64,000 nucleotides of DNA from positions 310,001 to 374,000 of the forward strand of contig NZ_JAUCGR010000003.1 of assembly GCF_030362815.1 (NCBI RefSeq), read 5' to 3'. Shown one piece after another: positions 24,737 through 34,540 of the stretch. Every line of letters starts with the position of its first letter. The stretch's first letter is position 1. Below the pieces are notes generated by a model. That model saw only the letters and a program-made list of their open reading frames with translations. It did no database searches and had not been told where the DNA came from. The position numbers and the translations under genes were made by a program. This stretch comes from Cellulomonas edaphi. GTDB lineage: Bacteria; Actinomycetota; Actinomycetes; Actinomycetales; Cellulomonadaceae.

Positions 24737-27055
24737 TCAGCCGCGGCCGCCTCCCGGGACGCTGCCGCCGGGGAAGTTCCCGCCCCCGAGCTGGAAGTCG
24801 CGCCGGCTCGGCTGCTCCGACGAGCCACCGAGCCCGGCGAGCCCGCCCGACGACGAGCTCTCACCCGGGTCGATGGCCTTGGTCAGGTCGGCCAGCACCA
24901 CGACGTCCCCCGCCCGGAGCCCGGACGTCACCTCGGTGAGCTCGGTGCCGACGGCACCGCGCTGCACCGTGGTCGACGTGACCTTGCCGCCGACGAGCCT
25001 GCTCACGGTGGCCGTCGAGCCGTCCATGTGGATCGCCGACGTGGGCACCGTCAGCACCTTCGCGCCTCCGGCGACCTCGATGCGGACCTGTGCGGACGAG
25101 CCGTCGTACAGCTGCACGTCGGCGTCGTCCACCGCGAGGTCCACGCTGTACGACGGCGTCGAGGACGAGGTGGAGACGTTGAGGATGCCGATGCTCGACA
25201 CCGTCGCCGTCAGCGCCTCGTCGGTGCTGCGCACCGTGACGTCGGCCGACTGGCCCACCTGCACCACGTCGATCGCGCCGAGGGGCACCGTGGTGGAGAC
25301 CGTGTAGGCGCCCGCGCCCAGGACCGTGATGACGGCGGACGTCGACGACGCCGCGACCGTGTCGCCCTTCGCGATGCCGACCGCCGCGACCGTGCCCGCT
25401 ATGGGGCTCGTCAGATCGACGAGCGCGAGCTTGCTCTGCGCGAGCGCGAGGTCGGCCTCGGCGACGTCGATCGCCGCGCGGTCGGCGACGATGTCGGCCG
25501 CCGTCGCCGCCTTCGTGGTCGGCGTGCCGCCGCTGGTGCCGGTCCCGCCGTTGCTGGTCCCGCCGCTGGGTCCCCCCGTCCCGGTCCCGCCTGTGCCGGT
25601 CCCGCCGGTCCCGCCCGTGCCGGCGCCGCCGGTGCCGTCCTGCGGCGTGGCGCCCGTGCTCGGACGCCCGCTCGGGGAGGTCGGCTGCCCGCTCGGCGAC
25701 GGGGCCGGCGTCGGCGCGTCGCCCGCGCCGCCGCTCGTGCTGCCGCCGTCGGCGGCCTTGTCCGCGGCCTTCGCCAGCGCGTCCACGGCATCGTCGAGAC
25801 CGGTGGCGAGGTTCATCAGCTTCTGCTGCCCGGCGTTGACGCTGGTCGCGGCGTCGAGCGCGTCACCGATCGCTGTCTGGCACGCGGCGAGCGCGTCCGC
25901 GACCGCCGTGCTCGCCGCCGCCGTGACGGTGATCGGGGTGGAGGAGATCGCCGTGCCGTCCGTCTGCGTGAGCTCGAGCGCGTCGGATCCCGCCGCGGCC
26001 CCCGCGGGCAGCACCACGCCGACGACGAACCCCCCGTCGTGGGGCGTGACCTCCGTGAGCACGTCGCCGCTGGAGGCGAGCCGCACCTGGACGGGGGCCG
26101 TCCCGCTGACACCGCTCGCGACGACCTTGATCGCCGAGCCCGCCGCGGCGGTTCCCGGCGTGACGGTCAGGACGTCCCCGCTCGCCGCTCCCGCGGAGTC
26201 GTGGGTGACGGCGAGGAACGCCTGGCAGGCGGCGGTCGAGGCGTCCACCGCGTCACCGCTGGTGGTGAGCTGCTTCGTGGTGGTGCCGTACTGCGCGAGC
26301 AGGGCGTCCTGGGCGGCCTTGACCGCCGCGAGGGCGTCGTCGAGCGCGGTGCTCGACGACGCGCCCGACGTCGGGCCGGCAGACGGCCGAGCGGTGGCGC
26401 CCGAGGTCGGTGCCGCGCTCGTGACGTGCGCGGCTCCGGTCGTCGCGGTGGCGGTTGTCGTGAGGGCGGCGGTCATGACGGCGGTGCTCGTCGTGGCCGT
26501 GCCCGTCGTCGCCGGGCTCGTCGTGGCCACCGCCGGCTCGACGTCCGCCGCGGCCGACGAGGCCGACGCGCCGGTCACCGTCGTGCTGGTCGTCGTGCTG
26601 GACGTCGTGCTGCTCGTCGCGCTGCTCGTCGACGTCTGCGACTCCAGGTCGTCCTCGAGCTGCTGCCTCGCGTCGGCCACCGCGGACTCCGCGGCGTCGA
26701 CGTCGTCCTGCAGGTCGCCGGGATCGAGCGACGCGAGCTCGTCGCCCGCATCGACCGAGTCGCCCACCGCGACCGCGACCTCGTCCACCGTCCCGCCGAC
26801 CGAGAACGCGGCGTCGCGGCGTTCCGCCGACGCCACGGTCCCGACGGCGTCAACGCGCTGCGTGACCGCGCCGAGGGCGGCCGTCGCCGTGCGGTACCTC
26901 GCGCCGTCGCTGCCCCCGGCCGCGATCGCCACGCCGCCACCGACGAGGGTGACGACGACGGCGCCGGTGACGGTGAACCCGATGGCGCGGCGGCGGCGGG
27001 CACGACGGCGACGCGCGCCCGCGCTTGCTGTCGTGCGAGGAGTCGGCTCAGGCAT
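24737..27055 (-). CDS. Very large HlyD/MacA-like membrane-fusion (adaptor) protein with low-complexity insert
   Basis: A 772-residue protein. A basic N-terminus precedes one transmembrane helix (GFTVTGAVVVTLVGGGVAIA). The first lipoyl half is visible as FSVGGTVDEVAVAVGDSVDA (about residues 84-103) and the second half as LVDLTSPIAGTVAAVGIAKG, with barrel strands and a membrane-proximal domain after it. Between the halves, normally a coiled coil of 50-150 residues, lies about 400 residues: a Thr/Ser/Ala-rich stretch, a beta-rich segment (SGDVLTEVTPHDGGFVVGVV) resembling an immunoglobulin-like fold, short coiled-coil parts with Cys residues, and Pro/Ser then Gly/Thr-rich linkers. The tail ends in GGGNFPGG. 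It overlaps the lipoprotein gene by 8 bp and is the last gene of a five-gene operon. Confidence 0.8.
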   Translation of the reverse strand: MPEPTPRTTASAGARRRRARRRRAIGFTVTGAVVVTLVGGGVAIAAGGSDGARYRTATAALGAVTQRVDAVGTVASAERRDAAFSVGGTVDEVAVAVGDSVDAGDELASLDPGDLQDDVDAAESAVADARQQLEDDLESQTSTSSATSSTTSSTTTSTTVTGASASSAAADVEPAVATTSPATTGTATTSTAVMTAALTTTATATTGAAHVTSAAPTSGATARPSAGPTSGASSSTALDDALAAVKAAQDALLAQYGTTTKQLTTSGDAVDASTAACQAFLAVTHDSAGAASGDVLTVTPGTAAAGSAIKVVASGVSGTAPVQVRLASSGDVLTEVTPHDGGFVVGVVLPAGAAAGSDALELTQTDGTAISSTPITVTAAASTAVADALAACQTAIGDALDAATSVNAGQQKLMNLATGLDDAVDALAKAADKAADGGSTSGGAGDAPTPAPSPSGQPTSPSGRPSTGATPQDGTGGAGTGGTGGTGTGGTGTGGPSGGTSNGGTGTSGGTPTTKAATAADIVADRAAIDVAEADLALAQSKLALVDLTSPIAGTVAAVGIAKGDTVAASSTSAVITVLGAGAYTVSTTVPLGAIDVVQVGQSADVTVRSTDEALTATVSSIGILNVSTSSSTPSYSVDLAVDDADVQLYDGSSAQVRIEVAGGAKVLTVPTSAIHMDGSTATVSRLVGGKVTSTTVQRGAVGTELTEVTSGLRAGDVVVLADLTKAIDPGESSSSGGLAGLGGSSEQPSRRDFQLGGGNFPGGSVPGGGRG

Positions 27056-28019
27056 CGGCCGACCCCTGGTTCGAGTCGTCGCCCGCGCCGTCGCCCTGAC
27101 CGGGCTGTCCGCCGCGCCCGCCGAAGCCGCCGCCGAACCCGGTGCTGCAGGTGCCGTCCGTGGCCTTCGACACCACGATCCGCGTCGCCGCGACCGCGCC
27201 CTTCGTGTCGGTCTTCCCCTGCACGGTGGCGCACGCTCCCACCGCGAGGGACGCCGCGCTCGCCTTCGCGGTGGTCGTGTACGTGGTCGAGTCGTCGACG
27301 GTGACCGTCGTGCTCGCGGTCTCACCGCTCGGGTCGGTCGCATCGACCGTGATGGTCGTGCCCGAGACCGCGGTGACCTTGCCCGACGTGAACCCGCCGA
27401 AGCCGCGCGGACCGGCGCCAGGCATGCCGGTCGGGGCGTCGCCGGGCGCCGACGGCAGGTCGGTCGGCGCGCCCGAGGGACGCTGGCCCGGGGTGCCCGC
27501 TGCACCGCCACCGAACCCGCCGCCACCGAACCCGCCGCCCCCGCCGAGGCCGGGGGTGCACGTGCCGTCGCTGGCCGCCGCGCTGACCGCGACCGTCCGG
27601 ACCGCGTCGTCGGCCGCGGGCGTCGCGGTGGAGTCGGCGGACGGCATCCCGCCCGTGATAGCGACGATGCAGGAGCCGACCGCCACGTCGGTCAGCGCGC
27701 CCGTGGACGTCGCCGAGAACGTGGTGTCGCCGCTCCAGGTGACCGTCGTCTGGCCGTCCGTGCCGCGGACCTGCATCGTGGAGTCGTCGACCTGCGCGAT
27801 CTGGCCGCTGACGCCGCCACCGCCCCCCGGACCGCGCTCGCCCTGCCGGGCGCCGTACCCGTCACCGGTGCCGTTTCCGTTCCCGTTCGCCCCGGCCGAC
27901 GCCGAGGGTGCCGTCGTGACGGCGGGTTCGTCGGCTCCGGCGCCACCGGAGCATCCGGCCAGCAGGGTGACGAGCGCGAGCGGCGCGGCGAGCGCCAGGA
28001 GCGGACGGGTGCGGGACAT
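27048..28019 (-). CDS. DUF5666-like lipoprotein with Gly/Phe-rich linkers
   Basis: A 323-residue predicted lipoprotein with lipobox LLAGC (about residues 19-23). Two beta-rich repeats are seen, one starting VSGQIAQVDDSTMQVRGTDG and one KVTAVSGTTITVDATDPSGE; each ends in a strand containing VGS/GAC with a conserved Cys, resembling DUF5666 domains. They are separated by GGGGGFGGGGFGGG and a Pro/Gly/Ala stretch, and the C-terminus is GFGGGFGGRGGQPGQGD. It lies between the permease and the large adaptor and overlaps the latter by 8 bp. Its position suggests an external component of the transporter or its cargo-binding partner. Function unknown. Confidence 0.75.
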   Translation of the reverse strand: MSRTRPLLALAAPLALVTLLAGCSGGAGADEPAVTTAPSASAGANGNGNGTGDGYGARQGERGPGGGGGVSGQIAQVDDSTMQVRGTDGQTTVTWSGDTTFSATSTGALTDVAVGSCIVAITGGMPSADSTATPAADDAVRTVAVSAAASDGTCTPGLGGGGGFGGGGFGGGAAGTPGQRPSGAPTDLPSAPGDAPTGMPGAGPRGFGGFTSGKVTAVSGTTITVDATDPSGETASTTVTVDDSTTYTTTAKASAASLAVGACATVQGKTDTKGAVAATRIVVSKATDGTCSTGFGGGFGGRGGQPGQGDGAGDDSNQGSADA

Positions 28020-28069
28020 GGTGGTGCTCCTCGACGGGTTGCCGGTGGGGGACGTCAGGTGCGCGCGGG

Positions 28070-29298
28070 TCATTCGGACCTCAGCGCGTCGATGGGGGTG
28101 AGTCGGGCGGCGCGGGTGGCCGGGTAGACCCCGAACACCAGGCCGATGGCGATCGCGATGACCACGGAGCCGGCCACCGCCGCGCCCGACACGACGATCG
28201 ACGTGTCGAGCAGGCTCGGCAGCGCGTGCGCCGCGACGATGCCCAGCGCGGCACCGATGACCCCGCCGGCCAGGCCGAGCACGGAGGCCTCGACCAGGAA
28301 CTGGCGGCGGATGGCCCACGGCGGGGCACCGAGCGCCTTGCGCAGACCGATCTCGCGCGTCCGCTCGGTGACCGACACGAGCATGATGTTCATGACGCCG
28401 ATGCCACCGACCAGCAGGGACAGCGCCGCGATGCCCGTGAGCAGCACGGTGAGCGTGCGGTAGACCGCGGTCGCCGTCGACACGAGCGCGTCCTGGGAGC
28501 TGACCGTGAAGTCAGCCGCGTCCGCGTCGGTGATGCCGTGGAGGTTGAGCAGGAGCGTGGTGGTCTCCTGGTCTGCGGCCGAGAGCTGGTCGGTCGACGC
28601 GGCCTGCACGTAGATGGTCGACAGCGCGTTGCGCGAGAAGCCACCCACCAGCTGCTCGGCCGCGGTGGACAGCGGGACGAGCGCGACGTCGTCGAGGTCC
28701 TCGGACCCGCTGGCGCCCTGTGCCGCCAGGACGCCGATCACCTGGTAGTCGTGGTCGCTGATGGACACGGACTGCCCGACGACGCGCGTGGTGCCGAACA
28801 GCTCCGTGGCCGTCTCGGAGCCGAGCACGATGACGCTCGCACGGTCCGCGTCGTCCTCGGCGGTGAGGAACCGCCCGTTCTCCAGCTCGCGCGAGCGCAC
28901 GTCGAGCCAGTCGGTGGTGGTCCCGGTGACCGTGGTGGTCCAGTTGGTGTCGTTCGCCTCGAGGCTGGCGGACGTCGACTTCTCGGGCGCGACCGCCAGG
29001 ACGTCCGGAGCGTTCGTCCTGGACGCGAGCGCCTCGGCGTCGGACCTCGTCAGGGTGGCCGCCGACCCGAAGCCGCCGCGCACCCCGTCCGAGCCGGTGC
29101 TGCTGCCCGGCGTGACGATGAGCAGGTTCGAGCCCAGCGAGTCGATCTGCGCGCTCACGTCCTTCTGCGTGCCGAGGCCGAGCCCGACGGTGAGGATCAC
29201 CGCGGCGATGCCGATGAGGATGCCCAGGACGGTCAGCGCCGACCGCAGGCCGTGCGACCGGACGGCGGACCAGCCGGTCCGGAGGGTCTCGAGCCAGC

Positions 29299-29302
<4 letters not shown>
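28070..29302 (-). CDS. MacB-type ABC transporter permease (FtsX-like)
   Basis: A 410-residue permease with four transmembrane helices: one near the N-terminus (ALTVLGILIGIAAVILTVGL), then a large extracytoplasmic MacB_PCD domain (about residues 45-280), and three C-terminal helices including LTGIAALSLLVGGIGVMNIM and the family motif TERTREIGLRKALGA. Such proteins work as mechanotransmission pumps moving peptides, lipoproteins or toxins across the envelope. The ATG at 29302 overlaps the ATPase stop by 4 bp (ATGA). Confidence 0.92.
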
Positions 29303-30046
<744 letters not shown>

Positions 30047-30054
<8 letters not shown>

Positions 30055-31336
30055 TGCTGCCACCACCCTGCGGAGGTGCACCCTGGCCGCCGCCGGGGAA
30101 CTGACCCCCACCGGGGAACTGCCCACCGCCGGGGAACTGCCCACCGTCGAACCCGCCGCTCCCGGACTGACCGCGGTTGTTGCCCGACCCGGGCTGGAAG
30201 ACCGTCAGGATCACGGAGTCCCCCTCCGAGAGCCCGTCCGTGATCTCGACGAGGTTGCCCGACGTCTCGCCGGTGGTGACGGCGACCTTCTTCTGCGTGC
30301 CGTCGGCGGCCTGCACGGTCACCGTGCTCGTGCCGTCCGCGGTCGTGACCGCGAGGGCCGGGACGGTCAGCACATCGGTGCGGCGCTCGTAGATGATCGT
30401 CACGTCGACGCTCGTGCCGTCGTGCAGCGCGCTGGTGTCGCCCGTGATCGAGACGACCACCGGGTAGGCGGCCACGCCGGAGGTGCTCGTCGAGACGAGG
30501 CCCACCGAGTCGACCGTGCCGTACAGCGTGTCGTCGAGGTCGTCGGAGGTCAGCTCGACCTGGTCGCCGACGGCCACGTTCGCGACGTCGGACTCGCTCA
30601 CCGACGTCTCGACCTGCCAGGCACCCGTCCCGACGATGACGAACTGACCCGTGCTCGTGAAGGACGTCGCGCTGCTGCTCGACTGGCTCGACGGCGCGCT
30701 GCCGCCGGACCCGCCGCCGGACCCGCCGCTCGAGCCGCTGCTCGACGACGACCCGGAGACCACGTCACCCACCTCGAGGTCCACGCTCGTGACGAGGCCG
30801 GCCGCGGGAGCCTTGAGCACCGCGTCGTCCACCGCCGCGGCAGCATCGTCCACGCCGGCCCGGGCCACCTCGACCTGCGCCTGCGCGGCGGCCACCTGGG
30901 CATCCGACGAGTCCGTCCCGTCGGCTGCGTCCTCCGCGTCGGACAGACGCGCCTTCGCCTGCGCCAAGGTGGACTTCGCCGAGAGCAGGTCCGCGTCGAG
31001 GGCCAGCGTGTCGACGGTCGCGAGCGTCTGGCCCTTCGTGACCGTGTCACCGGCGGCCACCGAGACCTTCGTGACCGTGCCGGACACGGCGAAGCTCACG
31101 TCCTGGCGGACCGTGGGCTCGAGCGTGCCCGTCCCGGAGACGGACTTCTCCATCGTCGTGAGGCTCGCCTCGACGGTCCGGGTGGCCGGCACCTGCGCGT
31201 CGGCGGAGGCGGGCTCGCGCCACCACACCCACCACGCACCGGTGGCCACGAGGCCCACGATGACGACGACTCCGACGGCCCGGGCCCAGGGACGGGTCCT
31301 TCTCCAGCGCGCGCGCATGCTCTCCCTCACGGTCAT
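30047..31336 (-). CDS. HlyD/MacA-like periplasmic adaptor protein
   Basis: A 429-residue membrane-fusion protein. One N-terminal transmembrane helix (AVGVVVIVGLVATGAWWVWW) is followed by the first lipoyl half (VSFAVSGTVTKVSVAAGDTV), a short alpha-hairpin rich in Ala (about residues 110-170), the second lipoyl half (VLKAPAAGLVTSVDLEVGDV), a Ser/Gly linker and the barrel and proximal domains. The C-terminus has three copies of QFPGGG. In Gram-positive bacteria such adaptors work with MacB-like transporters. It is the first gene of the operon; a second, larger adaptor ends it. Confidence 0.9.
30088..30143 (-). repeat. Three 18-bp tandem repeats encoding QFPGGG
   Basis: An 18-bp unit around GGGGAACTG occurs three times at the 3' end of the adaptor gene with one or two substitutions per copy. 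It encodes the QFPGGG tail. Copy number could vary by slippage between strains. Confidence 0.8.
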
Positions 31337-31426
31337 GGTGGCGATCTGGTCCAGACCGTAGGAAGCGCACCTGGTGCAACCGTGTCAGCGACCTATGACC
31401 AGGCTGTGAGGCCGCCTGACCAGCGC

Positions 31427-32944
31427 TTATGCGAGCGCGAGCAGCCCGTCGCGCACCAGCCCGCGCACGCTGGGCAGGACGTCCGCCGCGACCTCGGACG
31501 CGGGGACCTGGAGCAGGGCGCCCAGAGCGCCGATGATCTGCCCCACCGAGAGCTCCCCGTCGCACGCGCCGACGAACCCTGCGAGCGCCGTCCCTGCCTG
31601 CACCGCGCGCCCGAACCCGCCGCCCTGGCGCAGGATCACCACCTGCGGGTCCACCGCGCCAGGCGTGAGGTAGCGCTCCTCGGTGACGTCCGGTGCGGCG
31701 ACGAGGTGGGCGGCCGCGAGCACGTCGTCGGAGGAGGACGACAGCCACGTCTCCGCGGCGAGCGAGGCGGCGATGGCCGGCCCGAGCGGTTGCTGGACCG
31801 TGCCCGTGACCTCCTCGAGGCGACGCAACGTCGCGACGCCGAGCGGGGGCCGCCGCAGCGTGATGATGCCGAACCCGATGCCCTCGACGTCCCGCGACGC
31901 GAAGTCGTCGAGCCACGCGGCGTACCGGGTGCGCCACGCGTCGAGGTCGCGGTCGGGCGTGGTGCCGCCGTCGCGGATCCACGTCTCGGCGTACTGCGCG
32001 GGGTCCTGGAGCTCGCGCTGGACCACCCAGCCGTCCAGCCCGGACTCGTCGAGCCACTGACCCACGCGCTCGTCCCACGACGAGCCGCGCGTGACCTCCC
32101 AGTTGCCGAGCATCTGGGCGACGCCGCCGGGCGCCAGGACGGAGCCGACCCCGGTGACCAGGTCGCGCACGATCGCGTCGCCGGCGCGGCCGCCGTCGCG
32201 GTACTCGTACGCGGGGACGTCCGCCGTGCGCGGCGTGATGACGAACGGAGGGTTGCTCACCACCAGGTCGAGCTCGCTGCCCGCCACCGGGTCGAGCATC
32301 GAGCCGAGCCGCAGGTCCAGCTCGATGCCGGCCAGCGCCGCGTTGAACCGCGTGAAAGCCAGCGCGCGCTCGGAGATGTCCGTGGCGACCACGTGCCGGG
32401 CGTGCCGGCTCGCGTGCAGCGCCTGGATCCCGCACCCGGTGCCGAGATCGAGCACGTGGTCGACCTCGGAACGGACGGTGACCTGCGCGAGCGTGGTGGA
32501 CGCCCCACCGACGCCGAGCACGTGGTCGGTGCGCAACGCTCGGCCGGTGGCCAACTCCCCGAGGTCGGAGGCGATCCACCAGTCCACCTCGCCGTGCCCG
32601 TCCGCGGCGGTGTAAGGCCGCAGGTCCACGAGCGCGCGCACCTCGTCGCCGGACTCCTCGAGCAGACCTAGGCGCACGGCGCCCTCGACGCCGAGCCGGG
32701 GCAGCGCCCCCCGGACGGCGGCGCCGGGCACGGTGAGTCCCAGCAGGAAGAGGCGCACCAGCGCGGCGAGAGGATCGACGCTCGCCGCGGTCGCGCGCAG
32801 CGCGGGGACCGGCTCCTCGCGGTGCAGGGCGTCCGCCGCCACCGGCCCCAGCAGCTCTTCGACGCCCGCAACGCCGTAGCCCGTGGCCGTCAGGTCCGAG
32901 CGGAGGGTCTCGACGAGCGTGGGGTCAGGGTTCGGCGGGGTCAT
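31427..32944 (-). CDS. Class I SAM-dependent methyltransferase, HemK/RsmC-like
   Basis: A 505-residue protein. About 140 N-terminal residues form a helical domain typical of actinobacterial DUF7059 proteins. The Rossmann methyltransferase core has motif I DHVLDLGTGCGIQALHASRH and the N-methyltransferase motif IV VVSNPPFVITP, which is used to modify Gln, Asn, adenine or guanine amino groups. The last ~150 residues are a separate helical domain. Targets such as rRNA or release factors are possible but not shown. The start ATG at 32944 has GACAAT six bases upstream (leaderless). Confidence 0.87.
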   Translation of the reverse strand: MTPPNPDPTLVETLRSDLTATGYGVAGVEELLGPVAADALHREEPVPALRATAASVDPLAALVRLFLLGLTVPGAAVRGALPRLGVEGAVRLGLLEESGDEVRALVDLRPYTAADGHGEVDWWIASDLGELATGRALRTDHVLGVGGASTTLAQVTVRSEVDHVLDLGTGCGIQALHASRHARHVVATDISERALAFTRFNAALAGIELDLRLGSMLDPVAGSELDLVVSNPPFVITPRTADVPAYEYRDGGRAGDAIVRDLVTGVGSVLAPGGVAQMLGNWEVTRGSSWDERVGQWLDESGLDGWVVQRELQDPAQYAETWIRDGGTTPDRDLDAWRTRYAAWLDDFASRDVEGIGFGIITLRRPPLGVATLRRLEEVTGTVQQPLGPAIAASLAAETWLSSSSDDVLAAAHLVAAPDVTEERYLTPGAVDPQVVILRQGGGFGRAVQAGTALAGFVGACDGELSVGQIIGALGALLQVPASEVAADVLPSVRGLVRDGLLALA

Positions 32945-33045
32945 GCGGCCATTGTCGTCGCGTGCGGACGGTCAGGTGCGGATGCGCCCGCCGACGAGCG
33001 GACGCAGAGTGAGGGTCTGCCCGATGCGCGACGAGGGGAACCACG

Positions 33046-33213
33046 ATGTCCGACGAGACGACCAGCCAGTTCGACGGCGACTCCCACGAGGCGGTCGATG
33101 CCGCGCCGTCGTCGCGGCCCAGCGATGCCGACCAGCCCCCGCAGGGGCCGACGCAGGAGGACACGCAGCGCAAGATCTACCCGACCGACCCCACGGGAGC
33201 CGAGCCGGCGTAG
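33046..33213 (+). CDS. Small acidic disordered hypothetical protein
   Basis: A 55-residue ORF starting MSDETTSQFDGDSHEAVDAA and ending DPTGAEPA. It is rich in Asp, Glu, Pro, Ser and Gln, lacks Cys and hydrophobic segments, and should be disordered. GAGGGG lies 7 nt before the ATG, codon third positions are mostly G or C, and no other gene covers the site. It stands alone between a divergent methyltransferase gene and the flavoprotein gene. No family was recognised. Confidence 0.55.
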   Translation: MSDETTSQFDGDSHEAVDAAPSSRPSDADQPPQGPTQEDTQRKIYPTDPTGAEPA

Positions 33214-33241
33214 CGCGCGCGGCTGGCCAACCACATTTCGG

Positions 33242-33275
33242 GTGCGGCCGGCGACATTCCGCTGCGGCCGGCGAC
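33242..33275. repeat. Direct repeat TGCGGCCGGCGACA, two copies
   Basis: The same 14-mer occurs at 33242-33255 and 33262-33275, 20 bp apart centre to centre (about two helical turns), about 90 bp upstream of the LLM flavoprotein start. It could be a tandem regulator site. Confidence 0.45.
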
Positions 33276-33360
33276 AACTGCCCGGACCAGACCCGTCTGG
33301 CATCTGGACGCCGGAGCCACCTGACGGCGACGCACCGCCGGGCGTCCTACGCTGCCCCTC

Positions 33361-34383
33361 GTGACCCGACTCGAGCTCAGCTTCCTCACGTTCGTGCCCT
33401 ACGACGACCCGTCCGGCGCCGCCGACTCGCTGCGCGAAGCGGTCGAGCTGTTTCAGCTCGCGGAGGAGCTGGGCTACGACATCGGCTGGGTGCGGGTGCG
33501 GCAGCTCGAGAAGTTCCTGTCCTCCCCGTTCCCGCTGTTCGGGGCCATCGGCCAGGCCACGAGCCGGATCCGCTTCGGCACGGCCGTGCTCCCGATGCGG
33601 TATGCGGACCCGATCAGCGTCGCGCAGGACGCCGCCACGGTCGACCTGCTCTCGGGCGGGCGCCTCGAGCTGGGCGTCGCCGGCGGCATCAAGCCCGCCG
33701 CGACGCTGCTCGACACCGTGCACGGCGCGAGCGAGCGGTCGTTCGACGACGAGTCCCAGGACCGCATCGCCCGGCTGCGTGCCGCGCTCGCCGACGAGCC
33801 GGTGGCGGTCGCGCCGGAGGGCGGCTTCCCCATCGCCCCGCCCGGGACGCCGCTGACCGTCACGCCGCACAGCCCCGGGCTGGCCGACCGCGTCTGGTAT
33901 GGCCCGGGCTCGGTCCAGACCGCGGTCCGTACGGGCGAGCAGGGCATGGACCTGCTGGTCTCCACGCTCAACACCGACGACGACGGCCGCTCGTTCGAGG
34001 AGGGCCAGCGCGACCAGATCCGGGCGTATCGCGAGGCGTTCGACGTGCCCGGCCGCGCGCCGAGGGTCGTCGCAGGCCGGATCGTGCTGCCTTCCGTGAC
34101 GCCCGCGGACGACGAGCTGTTCGCGGACTACATCGCCTGGTATGCGGGCCGGTTCGACGACCGCGGCCGCCCCAAGCAGGGCGGTTTCGGCGTCTTCAGC
34201 CCCACGCACCACGGGTCGCCCGACGAGGTCGTCGCGAGCCTGTCCGCCGACGTGGCACTGCGGGAGGCCACCGGCCTGGACGTCGTCCTGCCGGCGAACG
34301 CCACCGCCGCGATGAGCCGCCGCATCCTGGAGAACGTCGCGACGTCGGTCGCTCCCGCGCTGGGCTGGACGCCCGCCCGCTAG
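33361..34383 (+). CDS. LLM-class flavin-dependent oxidoreductase
   Basis: A 340-residue bacterial-luciferase-like TIM barrel. Features include LELSFLTFVPYDDPSGA, the region IRFGTAVLPMRYADPISVAQ that lines the F420/FMN pocket, and the standard DLLSGGRLELGVAGGI. Actinobacterial members often use F420. The substrate is unknown. The GTG at 33361 lies 7 nt after TACGCT (3348-3353 of that kilobase, i.e. 33348-33353), a leaderless layout. Two hairpins follow the stop and face the convergent hppA gene. Confidence 0.88.
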   Translation: MTRLELSFLTFVPYDDPSGAADSLREAVELFQLAEELGYDIGWVRVRQLEKFLSSPFPLFGAIGQATSRIRFGTAVLPMRYADPISVAQDAATVDLLSGGRLELGVAGGIKPAATLLDTVHGASERSFDDESQDRIARLRAALADEPVAVAPEGGFPIAPPGTPLTVTPHSPGLADRVWYGPGSVQTAVRTGEQGMDLLVSTLNTDDDGRSFEEGQRDQIRAYREAFDVPGRAPRVVAGRIVLPSVTPADDELFADYIAWYAGRFDDRGRPKQGGFGVFSPTHHGSPDEVVASLSADVALREATGLDVVLPANATAAMSRRILENVATSVAPALGWTPAR

Positions 34384-34452
34384 GAGCCGCGCTCGCTGGG
34401 GATCCGCGCTGGTCCGGTCGCCCCGCGGGGAGCATCATGGAGGAGAGCCGAC

Positions 34453-34528
34453 GCGGCCTGCCCTCCCCTGCGTGCAGGCCGCGTCCTGCATGACGACGGC
34501 CCCCGGCTTCCGATCCCAGGGGCCGTCG
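34453..34528. terminator. Two stem-loops between convergent LLM and hppA genes
   Basis: GCGGCCTG (34453-34460) pairs with CAGGCCGC (34475-34482), and ACGACGGCCCC (34493-34503) pairs with GGGGCCGTCGT (34518-34528). Both stems are perfect with 14-nt loops. Each could terminate one of the converging transcripts. Confidence 0.65.
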
Positions 34529-34540
34529 TCGTGCGGTGCG

